Shown: positions 36,894-44,626 of the stretch, one piece after another
Position numbering within the stretch: the stretch's first letter is position 1
Layout: each line of letters opens with the position of its first letter
DNA from: Microbacterium sp. HD4P20
Lineage (GTDB): Bacteria; Actinomycetota; Actinomycetes; Actinomycetales; Microbacteriaceae
NCBI RefSeq assembly: GCF_019449275.2
Contig: NZ_JAHZQZ020000018.1
Coordinates: forward strand, 310,001 to 374,000
Direction: 5' to 3'
DNA length: 64,000 nt
Notes under the pieces: model-generated
What the model saw: the letters and a program-made list of their open reading frames with translations, nothing else
What the model was told of the DNA's origin: nothing
The model's database searches: none
Translations under genes and position numbers: made by a program

Positions 36894-37652
36894 ATGAGCA
36901 GCCGCGAAGAGATGTCGGTGTCGTTCGGTGCTGTGGCCGGGGCTTACGAGTCGGGGCGACCGGATTATCCGCGTGAAGCCGTGGAGTGGATGCTCGCGCC
37001 GGTCCGGCAGCACGATCGCGCTCTGCGTGTCGCCGATGTCGGTGCCGGAACCGGCAAGCTCACCCGCACGATCGTCGAGGCGGGAGCGGACGTGGTCGCG
37101 ATCGACCCCGACCCGAGCATGCTCGCGGAGTTGAGGCAACACGTCCACGGTGTGCCCACATTCGTGGGACAGGCCGAGCGCATGCCGCTGCCCGACGCGT
37201 CGCTCGACGCGGTGCTGCTCGGCCAGGCGTGGCATTGGGTCGATGTCGTGGCCGCGTCCGAGGAAGCCGGACGGGTCCTGCGGGCCGGGGGTGTGCTGGG
37301 GCTGGTGTGGAACATCCGCGACGAGACTGTCCCGTGGATCGCGGAGCTCACCCGGGTGATGCACGGCAGTCACGCTGAGACGATGCTCGCCGACGGCGAC
37401 GCGCAGGTCGCCGCGCCGATCGGTCCCCTCGAAGAGCACAGGTGGGAATGGACGCGCACGCTCGGGCGGTCGGCGTTCCTCGACATGGTGTCGTCGCGCA
37501 GCTACATCATCACGGCCTCGATCCAGGAACGCACGCGGATACTGACCGCCGTCGGGGATCTCTTCGATGCGCAGCGACGCCGGGACGAGACGGGCGCCGA
37601 GGTCGTCGACATCCCCTACGTGACGCGCGCCTATCGCGGCATCCGCAGCTGA
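36894..37652 (+). CDS. Class I SAM-dependent methyltransferase (UbiE/BioC-like)
   Basis: 252 residues. SFGAVAGAYESGRPDYPREA and the SAM motif RVADVGAGTGKLTRTIVEAG, DVVAIDPDPSMLAELRQHV and ERMPLPDASLDAVLLGQAWH are the Methyltransf_11 pattern. AGGVLGLVWNIRDE follows. The substrate is unknown. The 120 bases after the stop hold no recognised feature apart from the ychF promoter. Confidence 0.9.
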   Translation: MSSREEMSVSFGAVAGAYESGRPDYPREAVEWMLAPVRQHDRALRVADVGAGTGKLTRTIVEAGADVVAIDPDPSMLAELRQHVHGVPTFVGQAERMPLPDASLDAVLLGQAWHWVDVVAASEEAGRVLRAGGVLGLVWNIRDETVPWIAELTRVMHGSHAETMLADGDAQVAAPIGPLEEHRWEWTRTLGRSAFLDMVSSRSYIITASIQERTRILTAVGDLFDAQRRRDETGAEVVDIPYVTRAYRGIRS

Positions 37653-37759
37653 CGGCATTCGCGGCGAAGGTCGCTCGCGAGTGGCGTGCGCTCGCGGCGG
37701 ACGGTGCCCGCGAGTGGTGGATCCGCGCTGACCGGCCGGGCCCGGACACCGGCGCCGGG

Positions 37760-37765
37760 TAGGCT
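37760..37765 (+). promoter_or_regulatory. -10 box of leaderless ychF
   Basis: TAGGCT, eight bases, then GTG 37774. The in-frame ATG at 37768 lies only two bases after the box and would precede the transcript. Confidence 0.5.
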
Positions 37766-37773
37766 GGATGCCC

Positions 37774-38847
37774 GTGGCTCTCACCATCGGAATCGTCGGT
37801 CTCCCGAATGTCGGCAAGTCGACCCTCTTCAACGCCCTGACCAAGAACCAGGTGCTCGCGGCGAACTATCCCTTCGCGACGATCGAGCCCAACATCGGGG
37901 TGGTCAACCTCCCTGACTCGCGACTGGCGAAGCTCGCCGAGATCTTCCACTCCGAGCGCATCCTGCCCGCCGCAGTGTCGTTCGTCGACATCGCGGGCAT
38001 CGTGCGCGGCGCCAGCGAGGGGGAGGGACTGGGGAACCAGTTCCTCGCGAACATCCGTGAGGCGGATGCCATCGCCCAGGTCGTGCGCGGATTCGACGAC
38101 GACGACGTCGTCCATGTCGAGGGCGCAGTGAACCCGCAGAGCGACATGGAGACGATCAACGCCGAGTTGCAGCTCGCCGACCTTCAGACCCTCGAGAAGG
38201 CGATCACGCGGTACGAGAAGGAAGTCAGGGGCAAGAAGCTCGATCCGGTGGTGCTCTCGACGGCGCAGGCAGCGCAGGAAGCGCTGCAGCGCGGCGAGCT
38301 GCTGTCGGCATCCGGCATCGACCTCGGGCCGATCCGCGAGCTGGGCCTGCTGACCTCGAAACCGTTCATCTTCGTCTTCAACGTCGACGAGGCCGTGCTG
38401 ACGGATGCCGAGCGAAAGGCTGCACTAGCTGCGCTGGTGGCGCCCGCGCAGGCCGTGTTCCTCGACGCGAAGATCGAGTCCGAGCTCATCGACCTCGACC
38501 CGGAGGACGCCGCCGAGCTGCTTGCCTCCACGGGCCAGGAGGAGTCGGGTCTGGACCAGCTCGCGCGCATCGGGTTCGACACCCTCGGACTGCAGATCTA
38601 CCTGACCGCCGGGCCGAAGGAAGCACGCGCGTGGACGATCGGCAAGGGCTGGAAGGCGCCGCAGGCGGCCGGCGTCATCCACACCGACTTCGAGAAGGGC
38701 TTCATCAAGGCCGAGGTCATCTCGTTCGACGATCTCGTCGCGACCGGCTCGGTCGTCGAGGCCCGCGCGAAAGGCAAGGCCCGTCTCGAGGGCAAGGATT
38801 ACGTCATGCAGGACGGCGACGTCGTCGAGTTCCGCTTCAACGTCTAA
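37774..38847 (+). CDS. ychF: Redox-regulated ATPase YchF (OLA1 family)
   Basis: 357 residues. The P-loop ALTIGIVGLPNVGKSTLFNA, SFVDIAGIVRGASEGEGLGN (switch II) and the altered NxxE-type specificity motif FIFVFNVDEAVL indicate preference for ATP over GTP. A coiled-coil insert spans about 130-200, and the C-terminal TGS domain has GWKAPQAAGVIHTDFEKGF and ending GDVVEFRFNV. Relatives bind ribosomes and respond to oxidative stress. The start chosen matches the common N-terminus MALTIGIVGLPNVGKS. Confidence 0.97.
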   Translation: MALTIGIVGLPNVGKSTLFNALTKNQVLAANYPFATIEPNIGVVNLPDSRLAKLAEIFHSERILPAAVSFVDIAGIVRGASEGEGLGNQFLANIREADAIAQVVRGFDDDDVVHVEGAVNPQSDMETINAELQLADLQTLEKAITRYEKEVRGKKLDPVVLSTAQAAQEALQRGELLSASGIDLGPIRELGLLTSKPFIFVFNVDEAVLTDAERKAALAALVAPAQAVFLDAKIESELIDLDPEDAAELLASTGQEESGLDQLARIGFDTLGLQIYLTAGPKEARAWTIGKGWKAPQAAGVIHTDFEKGFIKAEVISFDDLVATGSVVEARAKGKARLEGKDYVMQDGDVVEFRFNV

Positions 38848-38882
38848 CCCCCGCACGTCCCTACGCGAGAGGATTCTCCGTC

Positions 38883-39464
38883 ATGACCGAAACCCAGATC
38901 TTCGAGCCTGACGGCCGCGCGATCCGCTATGTCGATGAGGGCGAGGGGCCGGTCGCTCTGGTGCTCATTCCCGAGCCGGGCCTGGAACGGGACGCCCTCG
39001 GCGTCGTGGGGCACTATCTCGCCGAGGAGGCCGGGTTCCGGGTCGTGCGCATCAGCACCCCGACCGCGTCGGGGCCCTCAGCCGAGCCGGCGGCGCTGAA
39101 CGAGCGGGTGAGCAGCATCGCGGCGGTACTCGACCATCTCGGTCTGGATCACACCTGGATCGGCGGCCACGGGTTCGGCGGCACGGTCGCCCGGGCGTTC
39201 GCCGCCGCGCAGACCGGCCGGGTGAACGGCCTGCTGCTGCTCGGGGTGCAGGACGAGCAGATTCCGCTGCCACCGGCCATTCCGGTCCTGATCATCCAGG
39301 GGACGGATGACGACGTCACGCCGCCGGCCAACGGCGAGCGCCTGCAATCCACCGCCGTCGATCGCGCCAGTGTCACCAGCATCCCCGAAGCGGGTCATCT
39401 GTTCCCGCTCACGCACCCCATCCAGACGGCGGTCGTCATTGAGGAATACCTCGACTGGGACTGA
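38883..39464 (+). CDS. Alpha/beta-hydrolase fold protein lacking the usual nucleophile
   Basis: 193 residues, ATG after GAGAGGA, 35 bases behind ychF. The fold is indicated by IRYVDEGEGPVALVLIPEPG, ERVSSIAAVLDHLGLDHTWI and the late strand PVLIIQGTDDDVTPPANGER with the usual acid region; the catalytic His would be in PEAGHLFPLTHP. At the nucleophile elbow the sequence is IGGHGFGGTVARAF, so the expected Ser of GxSxG is Gly. It is likely inactive as a classical hydrolase or uses another mechanism. Confidence 0.8.
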   Translation: MTETQIFEPDGRAIRYVDEGEGPVALVLIPEPGLERDALGVVGHYLAEEAGFRVVRISTPTASGPSAEPAALNERVSSIAAVLDHLGLDHTWIGGHGFGGTVARAFAAAQTGRVNGLLLLGVQDEQIPLPPAIPVLIIQGTDDDVTPPANGERLQSTAVDRASVTSIPEAGHLFPLTHPIQTAVVIEEYLDWD

Positions 39465-39657
39465 GTGCCGGCCCCAAGGCTGTACATGCGGTCACGTCCA
39501 GGGCAGCCGGGTCGACTCGACGATGTAGATCCAGCCAGCGCGACGCCGCGCCCGATTGCAGGGCCGGCTGGTTGGTGAGGTCGGTCGGGTCTTGTGTGGG
39601 CTGCTCATCGGGGAGCCCCATCGGTCCGTGCGCGTCGTCTCGGCTCGCATTGGTCAT
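39436..39657 (-). CDS. Small polar protein behind a strong Shine-Dalgarno site, possibly frameshifted
   Basis: 73 codons from ATG 39657, preceded by CGAGGAGGAACG, one of the strongest ribosome binding sites in the window. It lies 75 bases after the MerR stop on the same strand. The first 40 codons have good GC-rich third positions. After that the coding-like phase shifts to another frame (GWIYIVESTRLPWT, stop at 39492-39494), whereas this frame runs on into the hydrolase 3' end. A sequencing error or real frameshift near 39530-39545 is possible. Function is unknown. Confidence 0.45.
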   Translation of the reverse strand: MTNASRDDAHGPMGLPDEQPTQDPTDLTNQPALQSGAASRWLDLHRRVDPAALDVTACTALGPALSPSRGIPQ

Positions 39658-39732
39658 CGTTCCTCCTCGCATCGACCTCAGCATCGCTCGTGCGGTGTCG
39701 ACGGTCGCGGGCTTGACATCGAGCTGAGGGCG

Positions 39733-40461
39733 CTACTGGCGTGCTGGCTCCACCTGACGCGCGTCGAGCAGGGCATGCAGGTGGCCGGCGCCTTCCAGCA
39801 AGCGGATGCTGCGGCGCGTGAGGTCTGAGAGCCGGGCGTCGAGAAGGTCCCGCGCCTCAGCGGTCAGGCCGTGCGTTCGCCACTGGTCGAGCACGCGAGA
39901 GATGTGCGGGATGCCGTAGCCGCCCGCACGAAGCACCGCGACCACGCGGGCTTCGGCGATCGCGCGTGCACGGTACCGGCGAGCGGCGCCCGCGCGGGCA
40001 GGGCGGACGAGACCGTGGTCTTCCCAGTGCCGCAGCGCGGACGGTCGCAGGCCCAGGGCATCGGCGAGCTCTCCGATCGTCATGACGTCGCGTTCGTCGG
40101 ACTCGTCTGTCGGGTCGGCCAGGACCGAGACCAGGGCGCGCAGGGCACCCCGCACATCAGCGCGATCGCGCGCAATCGCAGCGTGCAGGTCGTCGACTGC
40201 TTCGGCCGCGTCCTCCACCGTGCCGGTGACCACCACGGGGAGGATCCGCCGGGCGGCCACCGGCCCGATCGCTGCGGCGACCGCGCGGTAGGCCCGCAGT
40301 GCCGTGACATGGCGTTCGTGGTAGCCGCGGTAACCGTTCGGCGCGCGCTGCGCACGCGGGATGACCCCGAGGCGCTCGAGGTCGCGCACCTGCTGGGCGG
40401 AGTAGCCCACCAGCAGGCCCACAGCCGCGGTCGTCAGCATCCGCTCTGGAGGGTTTGACAT
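39733..40461 (-). CDS. Regulator with two MerR-type DNA-binding domains
   Basis: 242 residues. The first HTH is LTTAAVGLLVGYSAQQVRDL with ERLGVIPRAQRAPNGYRGYH (about residues 9-65). The second is MTIGELADALGLRPSALRHW with EDHGLVRPARAGAARRYRAR (about 128-185). Each has the helix-turn-helix plus wing of MerR proteins. A helical segment (about 70-125) links them, and the C-terminus is a dimerisation-like helix (LTAEARDLLDARLSDLTRRS). No cysteine metal site is visible. ATG 40461 begins the conserved part; longer frames lack homology. It probably controls the divergent DUF6194 gene or the downstream small ORF. Confidence 0.85.
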   Translation of the reverse strand: MSNPPERMLTTAAVGLLVGYSAQQVRDLERLGVIPRAQRAPNGYRGYHERHVTALRAYRAVAAAIGPVAARRILPVVVTGTVEDAAEAVDDLHAAIARDRADVRGALRALVSVLADPTDESDERDVMTIGELADALGLRPSALRHWEDHGLVRPARAGAARRYRARAIAEARVVAVLRAGGYGIPHISRVLDQWRTHGLTAEARDLLDARLSDLTRRSIRLLEGAGHLHALLDARQVEPARQ

Positions 40462-40533
40462 CGCGATACCTCGGATTCTTGGGAGAGATCCTCGCCAAAG
40501 TCCACATAAGCACATGAAGGCGAGCATGGAGGA

Positions 40534-40992
40534 ATGGAGTTTCAAGAGATCGTGGATGCCGTCCGTTCGCTCGACGGAGCGCTCGTGGTGCTGCCTGACG
40601 AGTCGGGTTCGTACCCGGAGCTCGCATGGGGGGATGCGTTCTTCTACTACGCACCGGATGGGGTGATGCCCGAGCGGACGCAGCCCTACGGGACGATCAT
40701 CACGAAGGACTATCCCGACGACCGCTCGTCCAACCTCGACGGCGCGCCCGATCGGTTCCGCGTGAACATCCACGTGGGGCAGGAGCGCGCCGCGGAGCTC
40801 GCCGTGAAGGATGCCACGCCGGCCGATGCCGATGCCTTCTTCCGGCACCCCCTCTACGGCACGGTGGGGTGGATATCGGTGGTGAATCCCGGCGGTGCGA
40901 CCGGAGCAGCGGTGATCGCGCTGCTGCAGGCAGCCCACAGGAACGCGCGGACGCGCGCTGAGCGCCGCGGCCGGCGAGGATCCGCCGAGTGA
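40534..40992 (+). CDS. DUF6194 family protein
   Basis: 152 residues, ATG just after GGAGG. Family features are MEFQEIVDAVRSLDGALVVL, ELAWGDAFFYYAPDGVMPER, QPYGTIITKDYPDDRSSNLD and FRVNIHVGQERAAELAV. DUF6194 proteins resemble small phenotypic or luciferase-like domains without assigned activity. The stop overlaps the next gene as GTGA. Confidence 0.85.
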   Translation: MEFQEIVDAVRSLDGALVVLPDESGSYPELAWGDAFFYYAPDGVMPERTQPYGTIITKDYPDDRSSNLDGAPDRFRVNIHVGQERAAELAVKDATPADADAFFRHPLYGTVGWISVVNPGGATGAAVIALLQAAHRNARTRAERRGRRGSAE

Positions 40993-41531
40993 GTTCGCCG
41001 CAGACCCTGAGTGAAGCCGATCGCCGGACGGTCGCTGCGTGGGCGGCGGACTGCGCGGAGCGGGTGCTGCCCCTCTTCGAGGCCGAGGTCCCAGACGACG
41101 ACCGACCACGCGAGGCGATCGCGCGCGCCCGGGCCTTCGCGCGGGGCGACCTCGGCGCCGCGGGCGAGATCCGCCGTCGCTTCGTCGCCGGCCGGGCGGC
41201 GCGCGGCGTGAGCAACGTCGGCGCGGCGGCGGCGCGGTCCGCGGCGCAAGCAGCCGGCGTGGCGCACATGGGGGCACACGCCCTGGGCGCCGCCGCCTAC
41301 GCAGCGAAGGCGGCCGGTCTTGCCGAACCGTCCCGACCGGAGGCCACCGATCAGGAGGTGCGGTGGCAGCTGCAGCACATGCCGAACGACGTTGCTGACG
41401 CGTTGCGGCGCCTGCCCGCGCTCGGAGAGGACTCGGCCGGCCCGCTCGGTGCGGGCCTGCTGGCCTCCGGCGCGCTCGGCAGGATCATCCGCGACATCCA
41501 ATCCGCGCTCGACGCGCGCGGACCTGCGTAG
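40989..41531 (+). CDS. Imm-5-like putative immunity protein
   Basis: 180 residues, almost entirely helical and Ala-rich. LSEADRRTVAAWAADCAERV, LFEAEVPDDDRPREAIARAR, SAAQAAGVAHMGAHALGAAA and TDQEVRWQLQHMPNDVADAL match the Imm-5-like family often annotated as putative immunity protein. No toxin gene is adjacent, so an immunity role is unproven; many such copies are solitary. The GTG start overlaps the DUF6194 stop. Confidence 0.75.
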   Translation: MSSPQTLSEADRRTVAAWAADCAERVLPLFEAEVPDDDRPREAIARARAFARGDLGAAGEIRRRFVAGRAARGVSNVGAAAARSAAQAAGVAHMGAHALGAAAYAAKAAGLAEPSRPEATDQEVRWQLQHMPNDVADALRRLPALGEDSAGPLGAGLLASGALGRIIRDIQSALDARGPA

Positions 41532-41564
41532 CCGGTGCCGGCCGGCAACGGGGACGTGCCGTGT

Positions 41565-42752
41565 CTACGCGGCCGCCCCGCGGCTCGCGGTCGCGACCTC
41601 GACGAGGTGGGGGAGGGCCGCCTCGATCATCTCCATCGTCGCCGTCAACGAGATGCGGAAGTGCTGCGGCTGGTCGAACAGCGTCCCGGGCATCACATAG
41701 ACGCCTCGCTCTGCGAGCGCGTCGCAGAATGCGATCGCGTCGCCGCCGGGTGCACGCCCCCAGAGGTAGAACGTGCCTTCGGGGCGCGTGATCTCGAACC
41801 CCGCATCCGTCAAGGCTGCGTAGAGGCGGTCCCGCTTGCGGGTGAGCTCGGCCAGATCGATCGTGAGCGTCTCGAACTCCGGCACCGAGTACTGCATGAC
41901 GGCATCGGGAAATCCCCACCCGATCGCAAGCCCGAGCGGCATGAGTGCATCGCGAAGCTCCTCACGCTCGTGGGTCGGGATGAGCGGCGAAAGCGCGAGG
42001 TAGCCCAGCCGCTGGCCGGGTGCCAGCAGCACCTTCCCGTAGCTGTAGTCGATGACGGTCCACGGGTAGGACGCGGCGGGACTGGCGAATTCCACGTCGT
42101 CGAAGAGAACGCGCCGGTACGGCTCGTCCGAGATCAGCCAGATTCGGCGGCCGTGGGTGCGTGACGCTTCCTCGAGTACTGCGGCGAGGGACTCCCACTC
42201 CTGCTTCGAGTAGACGCGACCGGTGGGGTTGGCGGGGGAGTTGACGATCACGATCCTCGTCCGGCGCGTGATCGCCCTCGCGATCGCGTCGACGTCCAGG
42301 TCGAAGCTCACCGGTTCCAGCGGAGCACGCACCGGGACGAGGTTCACGGCGTGGAGCATGGGCTCGTAGCAGAACCAGCCCGGGACGGGGATGACGACTT
42401 CGTCGGCGGCATCCGTCAAGAGAGCCAATGCCAGCGAGATCGCACCGAAGGCTCCCTGCGTCATCGCGATGTCTTCGGGCTCGAAGGGCAGTCCGAGCTC
42501 GGCGCTCAGCCCTGCGGCCACCGCTTCTTGCGCGGGTCGTTCGCTCGCTTTGTACCCGAACCAGTCCGCCGACCGGGGCTCGACGTGTGCCCGCAGCGCC
42601 GCCGTGAACCCGGGCAGCGCCATCTCGTGCGGATTGCCGAACGTCAGATCGAGCGCGTCGGGGTCATCCGCGAGCGCCCGGATCCGTGCGAGGAACGTCG
42701 TGACGACGTCCACAGCGCCCTTCGCCTGAGTGGCTCGCGCGGATATGGCCAC
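41565..42752 (-). CDS. Class I/II pyridoxal phosphate-dependent aminotransferase
   Basis: 395 residues. LDLTFGNPHEMALPGFTAAL, AMTQGAFGAISLALALLTDA, VIVNSPANPTGRVYSKQEWE (substrate and PLP Asn) and WLISDEPYRRVLFDD are followed by the Schiff-base Lys in VIDYSYGKVLLAPGQRLGYL and the Arg in QPQHFRISLTATMEM. The fold is AspC-like; the amino donor is unknown. Starts at 42821 (first ATG), 42797 (ATG) and 42752 (GTG behind AAGGTG) are possible; the shortest matches family length best. Confidence 0.88.
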   Translation of the reverse strand: MAISARATQAKGAVDVVTTFLARIRALADDPDALDLTFGNPHEMALPGFTAALRAHVEPRSADWFGYKASERPAQEAVAAGLSAELGLPFEPEDIAMTQGAFGAISLALALLTDAADEVVIPVPGWFCYEPMLHAVNLVPVRAPLEPVSFDLDVDAIARAITRRTRIVIVNSPANPTGRVYSKQEWESLAAVLEEASRTHGRRIWLISDEPYRRVLFDDVEFASPAASYPWTVIDYSYGKVLLAPGQRLGYLALSPLIPTHEREELRDALMPLGLAIGWGFPDAVMQYSVPEFETLTIDLAELTRKRDRLYAALTDAGFEITRPEGTFYLWGRAPGGDAIAFCDALAERGVYVMPGTLFDQPQHFRISLTATMEMIEAALPHLVEVATASRGAAA

Positions 42753-42850
42753 AGTGATCACCTTCGTCCCCAGCGTCGTACGTGACGTGGTCAGCATCCC
42801 AAGGTGCGGATGCCGCGTCAATGCCCCTCGGAACGCGCAACGATTGCGAG

Positions 42851-43030
42851 CTAGACGCGGTCGCCCAGCGACGGGTCGTGGACGTCGGCGGGCGCCATCG
42901 GCCGGTCGCCGTTCGGATGGAGCGCCCGCGCCTTGTCGACGAGATGGGCGACCGCCTCGCCGTCTTCGAGAGCGGGCGTGTCTTCGCGGTAAATCGCGGA
43001 GAGGCCAGTGCGGGGTCGCCGCGACCGCAC
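42851..43030 (-). CDS. Possible 59-residue small protein downstream of a GAF-ANTAR gene
   Basis: GTG 43030 to TAG 42851, 20 bases after the ANTAR gene on the same strand. The phase LSAIYREDTPALEDGEAVAH, LVDKARALHPNGDRPMAPAD, VHDPSLGDRV has strongly GC-rich third positions, supporting coding. No ribosome binding site was clear and no family was recognised. Confidence 0.45.
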   Translation of the reverse strand: MRSRRPRTGLSAIYREDTPALEDGEAVAHLVDKARALHPNGDRPMAPADVHDPSLGDRV

Positions 43031-43050
43031 CCGGGAGATTGCTGAGACGG

Positions 43051-43779
43051 TCAGTGCAGATCAGGACCGATGCGGATCTCGCGACTCACCAACTGCGCCG
43101 CCACCGCTCCCAGGCGGAGTCCTCGATGACGCGCATACGTGCGGATGAGGGCGAACGCCGCGTCGACGGGCACTCCCGCCGTGAAAGAGACGACGCCCTT
43201 GGCCTGCTCGATGATGACACGGGTGTTCAGCGCGGTCTGCAGCTGCGTCGAGAGCACCTCGGACTCGCTCAGAGTGCGTTCGTGGAGGATGCCGATGGTG
43301 GCGACATCGGCGAAGGCGCGCGCGGTGGCCACATCGTCGTCCGGCGGTGACCCGGGAGTCGACCGCAGCAGGTTCAGTGTTCCGATCGTCACGTCCCTCA
43401 GGCGCATCGGAATCGCCTCGACCGCGGCGAATCCGTTCTCGACGGCGGTGCGACGGAATTCGCTCCACATCTCGGGAGCCTCCTCGACGTTCGGCAGCGA
43501 CACGCGACTTCCGGTGCGGTAGCTTTCGATGCAGGGGCCCGCCTGGGCGCCGACCTGCATGACCTCCACGAGCTCGGCCGCCTCGCTGGTCGAGACGATC
43601 AGCTCGAGAACCCCCGTGGAGTCGGCCAGCAGGATGCCGGCATCGGTCGTGTCCAGCAGGTCACGGCACGCGTCGACCAGGGTCTGCAGCAGTTCGACGA
43701 CGTCGTAGTCGTCGACGAGGGTGTCTGCCAGGGTCGCGAAGGTCTCGAGCAGTCGAGCCTCCCGCGTGAGCGCTGTCAT
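43051..43779 (-). CDS. GAF-ANTAR RNA-binding antiterminator-type regulator (copy 1)
   Basis: 242 residues. A GAF sensor (about 8-165) with LADTLVDDYDVVELLQTLVD and VGAQAGPCIESYRTGSRVSL is followed by the ANTAR domain (about 175-235): LNTRVIIEQAKGVVSFTAGV and FALIRTYARHRGLRLGAVAA. ANTAR proteins bind tandem hairpins in nascent RNA and prevent termination. The ligand is unknown. It overlaps the upstream paralog by ATGA. Confidence 0.93.
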   Translation of the reverse strand: MTALTREARLLETFATLADTLVDDYDVVELLQTLVDACRDLLDTTDAGILLADSTGVLELIVSTSEAAELVEVMQVGAQAGPCIESYRTGSRVSLPNVEEAPEMWSEFRRTAVENGFAAVEAIPMRLRDVTIGTLNLLRSTPGSPPDDDVATARAFADVATIGILHERTLSESEVLSTQLQTALNTRVIIEQAKGVVSFTAGVPVDAAFALIRTYARHRGLRLGAVAAQLVSREIRIGPDLH

Positions 43780-44486
43780 CGTGTCGCCTCGATTCCGGAG
43801 GCCTGGCGGTCGAAGCGCAGCCTCCCCGTCACGACGTTCTTCGACACTTCCGCGACGCTCTCGCCGGTCGCGAAGGCGTGCGCCTGGATCACCAGCAGTG
43901 CGTCGTCCGCCGAGAGATCGAGCTGTGCGAGCACCACGCCGGTCGCCTGGTGGACCATCCGCCGCGAGTACGGCTTCTCATCGGCGGTGACGTCGTCCGC
44001 GAGGCTCGACAACGCGTCGCGCAGCACATGGCGCCCGATGATCTCCGCCATCGCGGTCGCCTGGCGAATATGGGCGTCCTCGAGCAGCAGCCGCCGCCTC
44101 GAGTAGAGATCGACCGCCCCGAACCTGAGGTCGCCGACCGCGAGGGGAAGAGCGAACATCGAGGCGATGTCGTCCTCGGCAGAGGCCGCAGCAGCGAACC
44201 GCGGCCAGCGGCGTGCCCCCTCGCTGCGGAAATCCGGCTCGGCGACGAAGCGTGCGCCCCCCACGGCTTCCCAGCACGGCCCTTCGCCCAGATCGAACTG
44301 CAGTTCGTCCAGACGGACCGCGACGTCGTCTGTCGCCGACACGGTCTCGCTGCCCATCAGCCGGCCGACGGTCGAGACCGCCGCGCCGGTGACCGGCAGC
44401 ACGGCGAGGAATGACGCGCTGAAGCGCTCGGGGCGGTCGGGCGACCGCTCGAGCTCCTCGAGGGTGGTTTCGAATGCGTCAGTCAT
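43776..44486 (-). CDS. GAF-ANTAR RNA-binding antiterminator-type regulator (copy 2)
   Basis: 236 residues. A GAF domain (about 15-165) with FLAVLPVTGAAVSTVGRLMG and LQFDLGEGPCWEAVGGARFV leads to the ANTAR domain with SRRMVHQATGVVLAQLDLSA and LLVIQAHAFATGESVAEVSK. It shares the pattern DLGEGPC/AQAGPC with copy 1 but is otherwise divergent, so the pair is an old duplication. ATG 44486 starts the conserved region; longer frames are not supported. Confidence 0.92.
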   Translation of the reverse strand: MTDAFETTLEELERSPDRPERFSASFLAVLPVTGAAVSTVGRLMGSETVSATDDVAVRLDELQFDLGEGPCWEAVGGARFVAEPDFRSEGARRWPRFAAAASAEDDIASMFALPLAVGDLRFGAVDLYSRRRLLLEDAHIRQATAMAEIIGRHVLRDALSSLADDVTADEKPYSRRMVHQATGVVLAQLDLSADDALLVIQAHAFATGESVAEVSKNVVTGRLRFDRQASGIEATR

Positions 44487-44614
44487 GGCGGTCCGCTTCC
44501 ACGGTACCGCGAGGGCGGGGTCACGACCGCGTCCTCGGTGCACTCGTCGACCACACGCGGTTACCACGATCCCGGCGCCGAGGCAACGCCGTGGCAGCCC
44601 TCGCGCGCACCGCA

Positions 44615-44620
44615 CAGGCT
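44615..44620 (+). promoter_or_regulatory. Possible -10 of the oxidoreductase gene
   Basis: CAGGCT, six bases, then ATG 44627; a one-base deviation from the usual leaderless box. Confidence 0.35.
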
Positions 44621-44626
44621 GGGAGC

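Noticed and set aside
37653..37770. Coding-like stretch between the methyltransferase and ychF (AFAAKVAREWRALAADGARE)
   Set aside because: No start in this phase and no recognised family; codon bias is not convincing in 70 percent GC DNA.
39712..39720. TTGACA-like sequence as a rightward -35 element
   Set aside because: No plausible -10 or gene start follows on the plus strand; it lies just before the MerR 3' end.
41537..41548. 12-bp palindrome TGCCGGCCGGCA between converging genes as a terminator
   Set aside because: A perfect palindrome without loop forms only a weak hairpin; left unannotated.
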